This document shows, piece by piece, positions 6,129-9,456 of a DNA stretch of 9,456 bases. Origin of the DNA: an uncultured Eubacteriales bacterium (GTDB lineage Bacteria > Bacillota_A > Clostridia > Oscillospirales > Oscillospiraceae); NCBI GenBank assembly GCA_949739085.1, contig CATIYU010000200.1, positions 1 through 9,456 on the forward strand. Reading direction: 5' to 3'. The notes beneath the pieces are model-generated. The model had not been told where the DNA came from. It worked only from the letters and a program-made list of their open reading frames with translations, and ran no database searches. The position numbers were made by a program, and so were the translations under genes. How positions within the stretch are numbered: the stretch's first letter is position 1; each line of letters opens with the position of its first letter.

Positions 6129-6905
6129 GTGAGCGGTCCTGTTTATAAACTGGAACAGGTGGTACACAGCAGGGAGGGGATGGAGGACTTTGAGGGGCCT
6201 CTGGACCTCATTCTGTTTCTGCTGGGCAAAAATAAAATCGAAATTCAGGATATCCCTATTGCACTGATTTTAGATCAGTATTTGGCCTATTTGGAACTGC
6301 GGCAGCAGATGGATCTGGAGGTTGCCAGCGAGTTTATTACGATGGCCGCCCAGCTGATGTTCATTAAATCTAGAATGCTCTTGTCCATCGAAGATGAGGA
6401 GGCCCAGAGCGAAATGGAACAGCTGGTAAAAGCTCTGGAAGAGCGGCGCAGCAGCGAGAACTACGCCAAGATCAAGTCTATCACCGCCAGCCTGGGTTTT
6501 ATGGGGGAATTTGGGCGGAGCATTCTGGTGAAAAACCCGGAACCGCTGGGACAGGGGAAAATATTTGAGTACAGCCATGTCCCGCAAGATCTGCTGGACG
6601 CGCTGGGGGAAGTGGCAGACAGAGACGCCCGGAGAGCCCCGCCGCCTTTGAGCAACTTTGACGATATTGTGCGAAAGGAGCCCTATCCGGTATCCAACAA
6701 AGCGGAGGAAATTCTGGCTCTGCTGAAACGGGGGGTTGCCAGCTTCCGGCTGCTGTTTCGGGGCAGCCGGAGCCGCAGCGAGATTGTGGCCACATTCTTA
6801 GCCGTATTGGAGCTCTGTAGAGCCAAGGTGATCCACCTAGCCGGAAGCGAGAGCGAATGCATTGTAACCGCTACCGGTGATGGCGTAGAGTCACTGAAGC
6901 TGTAA
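6129..6905 (+). CDS. scpA: Segregation and condensation protein A (kleisin)
   Basis: This 258-residue kleisin bridges the two heads of the SMC dimer in the bacterial condensin that compacts and separates newly replicated origins. The family hallmark MEDFEGPLDLILFLL is at 18-32, followed by the N-terminal helical domain contacting the SMC neck (to about 90). An acidic/charged middle comes next, where ScpB normally binds, and then a C-terminal winged helix (about 185-245, EEILALLKRG, FLAVLELCRAKVI). Length is normal for ScpA. GTG 6129-6131 is chosen as start: GGGGGT lies about 8 bases upstream, and VYKLEQVVHSREG before the hallmark resembles relatives. The frame stays open upstream, but that part lies inside the protease gene and is not credible. 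scpB, normally the next gene, is absent and a Xer-like gene follows instead. Confidence 0.95.
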   Translation: MSGPVYKLEQVVHSREGMEDFEGPLDLILFLLGKNKIEIQDIPIALILDQYLAYLELRQQMDLEVASEFITMAAQLMFIKSRMLLSIEDEEAQSEMEQLVKALEERRSSENYAKIKSITASLGFMGEFGRSILVKNPEPLGQGKIFEYSHVPQDLLDALGEVADRDARRAPPPLSNFDDIVRKEPYPVSNKAEEILALLKRGVASFRLLFRGSRSRSEIVATFLAVLELCRAKVIHLAGSESECIVTATGDGVESLKL

Positions 6906-6943
6906 GTATCGTGCTTAGATATATGACTACGAAAGGGGAGGCT

Positions 6944-7039
6944 ATGAGAGATACAGGCTTAATTGAACAAAATAAAAATTTTGTTCAATTAAGGGGAGTT
7001 CCACTTGAACCAGCCTGTCACAGCCTGCAAATCATATGA
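6944..7039 (+). CDS. Possible 31-codon leader ORF coupled to the recombinase
   Basis: ATG 6944-6946 opens a 31-codon frame ending in TGA 7037-7039, which overlaps the first ATG of the recombinase gene (ATGA, 7036-7039). AAAGGGGAGG directly precedes it; the GGAGG part is only 2 bases from the ATG, while AAAGGGG is at a usable 5 bases. The predicted peptide starts MRDTGLIEQNKNF, is hydrophilic and resembles nothing I know. Its codons 6-16 are an inverted repeat. The recombinase start itself has no visible ribosome binding site, so translation through this ORF could deliver ribosomes to it. It may equally be an accident of a regulatory hairpin. Confidence 0.35.
   Translation: MRDTGLIEQNKNFVQLRGVPLEPACHSLQII
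6958..6993. repeat. Perfect 16-bp inverted repeat upstream of the recombinase gene
   Basis: CTTAATTGAACAAAAT (6958-6973) and ATTTTGTTCAATTAAG (6978-6993) are exact reverse complements around AAAA. The element is far more AT-rich than its surroundings. GGGGAG rather than a U tract follows on the plus strand, and no U tract follows on the minus strand, so it is not a standard terminator. It could be a protein- or recombinase-binding site or an RNA hairpin controlling the downstream gene. Confidence 0.85.
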
Positions 7040-8076
7040 TGCGCTATCAAGATCAGTCTCCGCAAATTCTGCGGGACTTCCTGTCATACCACGAAACCAT
7101 CAAAGCTCATTCCCAGAAAACCGTTGACGAATACTTTTTGGACCTGCGGAACTTCTTTCGATACATGAAGCAAACCCGGAATCCCGTGCTGCGCGGCACT
7201 CCTTGGGATGAAATCTCCATCATGGATGTAGATATTGATTTTATCCGCTCTATTACTCTGACGGACATTTACAGCTACCTGACCTACCTCAGCCGCGACC
7301 GGGCCCAACAGCCCAACAGCGACCGGACTGAATACGGCCTCAGCGCCGCCACCCGCGCCCGGAAAATCGCTACGCTACGCTCCTTTTTTAATTATCTTAC
7401 TCAAAAAGTGCATTTATTGGCGGAAAACCCTATAAAAGAGTTAGACTCGCCCAAGTTGATGAAAACTTTGCCGAAATATTTGACTTTGGATGAAAGCTTG
7501 GAACTGCTGGGCAGCGTGGACGGAGCAAACAGCGAACGGGATTACTGTATTTTAACCATTTTTCTCAATTGCGGCTTGCGAATCTCTGAGCTCATCGGTC
7601 TCAATCTCAGCGACATCCAGGACGACGCACTTCGGGTTCTGGGTAAGGGCAGCAAAGTGCGTATTGTCTATCTTAATGACGCCTGCAAGGATGCGCTCTC
7701 CCGTTATTTGGCGGTGCGTAGGCCTATCAGCGGCAAGGACCAGAACGCTCTATTCCTCTCCTCCCGCAACCAGCGTATTAGCCGCTCCAATGTCCACGTA
7801 CTGGTAAAAAAGCACCTTAGCCAGGCTGGGTTGGACAGCACACAGTACTCCGCCCACAAGCTCCGCCACACCGCCGCTACACTAATGCTGCAAAACGGTG
7901 TGGACGTAAAGGCTGTTCAGGAGGTTTTGGGCCATGAACACCTGAACACCACAGAGATCTATACACACATCGACAATGAAGCCCTCCGCGTCGCCGCCAG
8001 GGCCAATCCCCTGGGCAAGGTAAAGCAAAAAAAGAAGTCCGCTCCGCCACCGGCAGACAGCGGTGATAGCGCCTGA
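7036..8076 (+). CDS. xer: Xer-like tyrosine recombinase
   Basis: This 346-residue site-specific recombinase has an N-terminal SAM-like/core-binding domain (about 8-125) and a C-terminal catalytic domain (about 145-325). All six catalytic positions are present: Arg182 (CGLRISEL), Lys204 (LGKGSK), His274 and Arg277 (HKLRH), His300 (LGHEHL) and nucleophile Tyr309 (EIYTH). Spacings from His274 onward equal those of E. coli XerD. It is about 50 residues longer than classical XerC/XerD because of an insertion around 48-100 (PVLRGTPWDEISIMDVD and a polar loop near 88-100) and a basic, Pro-rich C-terminal tail. A chromosome-dimer-resolving role at dif fits its place beside scpA, but XerC versus XerD cannot be decided here. 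The start is ATG 7036 or the adjacent ATG 7039, neither with a clear ribosome binding site. No strong terminator follows. Confidence 0.93.
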   Translation: MMRYQDQSPQILRDFLSYHETIKAHSQKTVDEYFLDLRNFFRYMKQTRNPVLRGTPWDEISIMDVDIDFIRSITLTDIYSYLTYLSRDRAQQPNSDRTEYGLSAATRARKIATLRSFFNYLTQKVHLLAENPIKELDSPKLMKTLPKYLTLDESLELLGSVDGANSERDYCILTIFLNCGLRISELIGLNLSDIQDDALRVLGKGSKVRIVYLNDACKDALSRYLAVRRPISGKDQNALFLSSRNQRISRSNVHVLVKKHLSQAGLDSTQYSAHKLRHTAATLMLQNGVDVKAVQEVLGHEHLNTTEIYTHIDNEALRVAARANPLGKVKQKKKSAPPPADSGDSA

Positions 8077-8169
8077 TTTTATCCCCCAAATCCCTCTTTT
8101 TGAGTTTTTTGTCATATCCGGCGGCGAATCTGTACTTGCGGGTTCAGACAATCTATGCTAAGCTAAAAT

Positions 8170-8222
8170 CAGTGTGGCCTGTAGCCTGCCTGTAGAGCAC
8201 ACTGCCAAAAGACTGCTTTTGG
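8170..8222 (+). promoter_or_regulatory. Two adjacent hairpins in the leader of the unknown membrane protein gene
   Basis: CAGTGTG (8170-8176) pairs with CACACTG (8198-8204), enclosing a loop that contains GCCTGTAG twice (8177-8184, 8188-8195). Immediately after comes a perfect CCAAAAG-ACTG-CTTTTGG hairpin (8205-8222), then AGCAATTTTAG and the ribosome binding site AGAGGAG (8234-8240). The second hairpin plus a 4-T run is too weak to call a terminator. I found no known riboswitch pattern. No clear promoter is visible in 8077-8169; TTGTCA (8109-8114) with TGTACT 16 bases later is the best weak candidate. Confidence 0.4.
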
Positions 8223-8252
8223 AGCAATTTTAGAGAGGAGAAGTCTGCACCT

Positions 8253-8735
8253 ATGAAAAAGTACGAAATCCAAGTGCAAGGAAAGCCCTATACAATCCAG
8301 TTGAAATCCTTTGGCCGCATAGCGATTAACGACACAGTATACAGCCTTCGCTCCCTACCCCACCGGAATGTCCTCTTCTTTACCATGGAGTACGACCTTC
8401 CTATTCCTGAGGGCGAGGTGCTACTGGCCTCCGGTATGTTTTTCAACCCCATTATTGTGGACGGCGTGAACCAAACCAACGGAAAACCGTATACCCCCAT
8501 CGGCAAGGTTCCTTTTTGGGCGTACATATTTATGGTTCTGGACCTGAGCATGTGTTTGATGGGCGGCGCGATCCCAGCATTTCTGGCGGTAATGGCCCTT
8601 TTTCTTACTCTGCGGGTTTCCGTTTCTGATGGCTACCCTCTCGGCGTACGGCTGCTGCTATCAGTGGTCATCTTGGCGGGAGGCTGGCTCCTGCTTCTGT
8701 TTTTGGCGTATTTGATCAGCATGGCGCTGTACTAA
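8253..8735 (+). CDS. Unrecognised membrane protein with N-terminal soluble domain
   Basis: I do not recognise this 160-residue protein. Residues 1-85 look like a soluble, beta-rich domain: short alternating strands such as YEIQVQGKPYTIQLKS and RIAINDTVYSL, a possible DGVNQTNGKPY turn near 70-80, and no cysteines. From Pro87 to Val122 a hydrophobic stretch can form two helices, or a hairpin, with a GG/P break (about 104-108). A last helix covers about 133-158 and ends at the C-terminus. The N-terminal domain is probably cytoplasmic, as there is no signal peptide. The ATG lies 12 bases after AGAGGAG, a longer spacing than usual. The gene stands alone between a structured leader and a strong terminator. 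Codon use resembles the neighbours, which argues for a real gene. Confidence 0.8.
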   Translation: MKKYEIQVQGKPYTIQLKSFGRIAINDTVYSLRSLPHRNVLFFTMEYDLPIPEGEVLLASGMFFNPIIVDGVNQTNGKPYTPIGKVPFWAYIFMVLDLSMCLMGGAIPAFLAVMALFLTLRVSVSDGYPLGVRLLLSVVILAGGWLLLLFLAYLISMALY

Positions 8736-8744
8736 TATTATTGA

Positions 8745-8788
8745 GGAGGCGGCTGGAATTTCCAGCCGCTTCCCCTTTTGCATTTTTT
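8745..8788 (+). terminator. Intrinsic terminator after the membrane protein gene
   Basis: GGAGGCGGCTGG (8745-8756) pairs with CCAGCCGCTTCC (8762-8773), with one G-T pair and a 5-base loop. It is followed by CCTTTT, and then by a second T run (8783-8788). It starts 10 bases past the stop. It lies in the gap between converging genes and may also slow transcripts of tyrS, but the minus-strand side lacks a T run. Confidence 0.88.
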
Positions 8789-9456
8789 ACTTTAGAACTG
8801 CCCGATGGAAGACCTTCTTCCCCTTCTTTATGATTACACCCTCGCCGCAGAACAGCTCACGGTCAAATTTTTGGTCAATATCCGCCGCCTTTTCCCCGTT
8901 AACAGACACGCCCCCCTGCTGGACCAGCCGCCGTGCCTCCCCTTTGGAGGCCGCCAGGCCGCAGGCCACCAGCAGATTTAAAAGGCCGGTCCGGCCATCC
9001 TCAAAAGCATCCTCCGTCAGGACTGTGGTGGGCATCTCAGAGTTGTCGCCGCCACCGCCGAAGAGGGCCTTCGCTGCCGCCTGGGCTTTGTCGGCCTCCT
9101 CCCTGCCGTGGACCATATTGGTCAGCTCCCAAGCCAGAATTTCCTTGGCACGGTTGAGCTGGCTGCCCTCCCAGCCGTCCATTTCGTCGATCTGCTCCAT
9201 CGGCAGGAAGGTCAGCATACGGATGCACTTCATCACGTCCGCATCCTCCACATTCCGCCAATACTGGTAGAAATCGTAAGGGCTGGTTTTGTTGGGGTCC
9301 AGCCACACGGCATTACCGGCGGTTTTACCCATCTTATTCCCCTGGGAATCAGTGAGGAGGGTGATGGTCATACAGTGGGCGTCCTTGCCAAGCTTACGCC
9401 GGATGAGCTCTGTGCCGCCCAGCATGTTGCTCCACTGGTCGTTGCCGCCAAACTGC
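8787..9456 (-). CDS. tyrS: Tyrosyl-tRNA synthetase, C-terminal part (5' end beyond the right edge)
   Basis: The minus-strand frame runs from the window edge to TAA at 8789-8787 and encodes the last 222 residues. It begins QFGGNDQWSNMLGGTELIRR, the class I tyrosine-binding segment of TyrRS. The KMSKS-type loop reads NKMGKT, the usual TyrRS variant. The anticodon-recognising alpha domain (TSPYDFYQYWRN to about ALFGGGG) follows. Near the C-terminus is an S4 RNA-binding domain (GLAASKGEARRLVQQGGVSVNG). The enzyme charges tRNA-Tyr with tyrosine in the cytoplasm. The domain order and the intact S4 end match bacterial TyrS of about 400 residues, so roughly the first 180 residues are missing only because of the window edge. 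A start codon inside this piece should not be used. Any T-box or promoter would lie outside the window. Confidence 0.96.
   Translation of the reverse strand, partial: QFGGNDQWSNMLGGTELIRRKLGKDAHCMTITLLTDSQGNKMGKTAGNAVWLDPNKTSPYDFYQYWRNVEDADVMKCIRMLTFLPMEQIDEMDGWEGSQLNRAKEILAWELTNMVHGREEADKAQAAAKALFGGGGDNSEMPTTVLTEDAFEDGRTGLLNLLVACGLAASKGEARRLVQQGGVSVNGEKAADIDQKFDRELFCGEGVIIKKGKKVFHRAVLK

Noticed and set aside
6958..6993. The inverted repeat as a rho-independent terminator of scpA
   Set aside because: No T run follows the stem on either strand, and the stem is AT-rich.
6958..6993. The inverted repeat as a chromosomal dif site
   Set aside because: It does not resemble the Firmicutes dif consensus I know: dif is about 28 bp with imperfect arms and a 6-bp centre, unlike these 16-bp perfect arms around 4 bases.
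8745..8773. Bidirectional terminator also serving tyrS
   Set aside because: On the minus strand the stem is followed by a mixed sequence without a T run, so only plus-strand termination is supported.

Overview
The window looks like ordinary chromosome from a moderately GC-rich, low-complexity-free Gram-positive anaerobe, most likely a Clostridia member of the Oscillospiraceae type. This is inferred from strong AGGAGG-type ribosome binding sites, sigma-A-like promoters, frequent TTG/GTG starts, a PPi-type phosphofructokinase, a YtrA-class GntR/ABC operon, and a site-2 protease next to scpA. No rRNA, tRNA, CRISPR, IS element or phage gene was found.

Left part, minus strand. The 5' end of a phosphofructokinase gene (1-310) leaves the window on the left, behind a clear promoter. 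To its right is a compact operon read leftwards from a promoter near 3195-3223: GntR/YtrA regulator, ABC ATPase, two paralogous ABC-2-like membrane proteins, and a 24-codon single-helix microprotein. A hairpin terminator follows. Three of the four junctions are 4-base stop/start overlaps. The regulator's probable operator is a perfect 10-4-10 palindrome touching its own -10 box. Further right is a two-gene minus-strand operon: a VTT-domain (TVP38/DedA-like) membrane protein translationally overlapped with a membrane-anchored family 2 glycosyltransferase, ended by a strong terminator.

Middle, plus strand. A divergent intergenic region (5253-5455) holding a 13-bp tandem repeat leads to an M50 site-2 protease gene, scpA (condensin kleisin) and a Xer-like tyrosine recombinase. 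Between scpA and the recombinase lies a 31-codon ORF built around a perfect 16-bp inverted repeat. Its stop overlaps the recombinase start. scpB is not in the window.

Right part. An unrecognised 160-residue membrane protein with a structured leader is followed by an intrinsic terminator, which separates it from a converging, 5'-truncated tyrS on the minus strand.

The best leads are the coupled 24-residue membrane peptide, the inverted-repeat leader ORF before xer, the self-overlapping GntR operator, and the structured leader of the unknown membrane protein. I saw no large undescribed system; most genes belong to familiar families.
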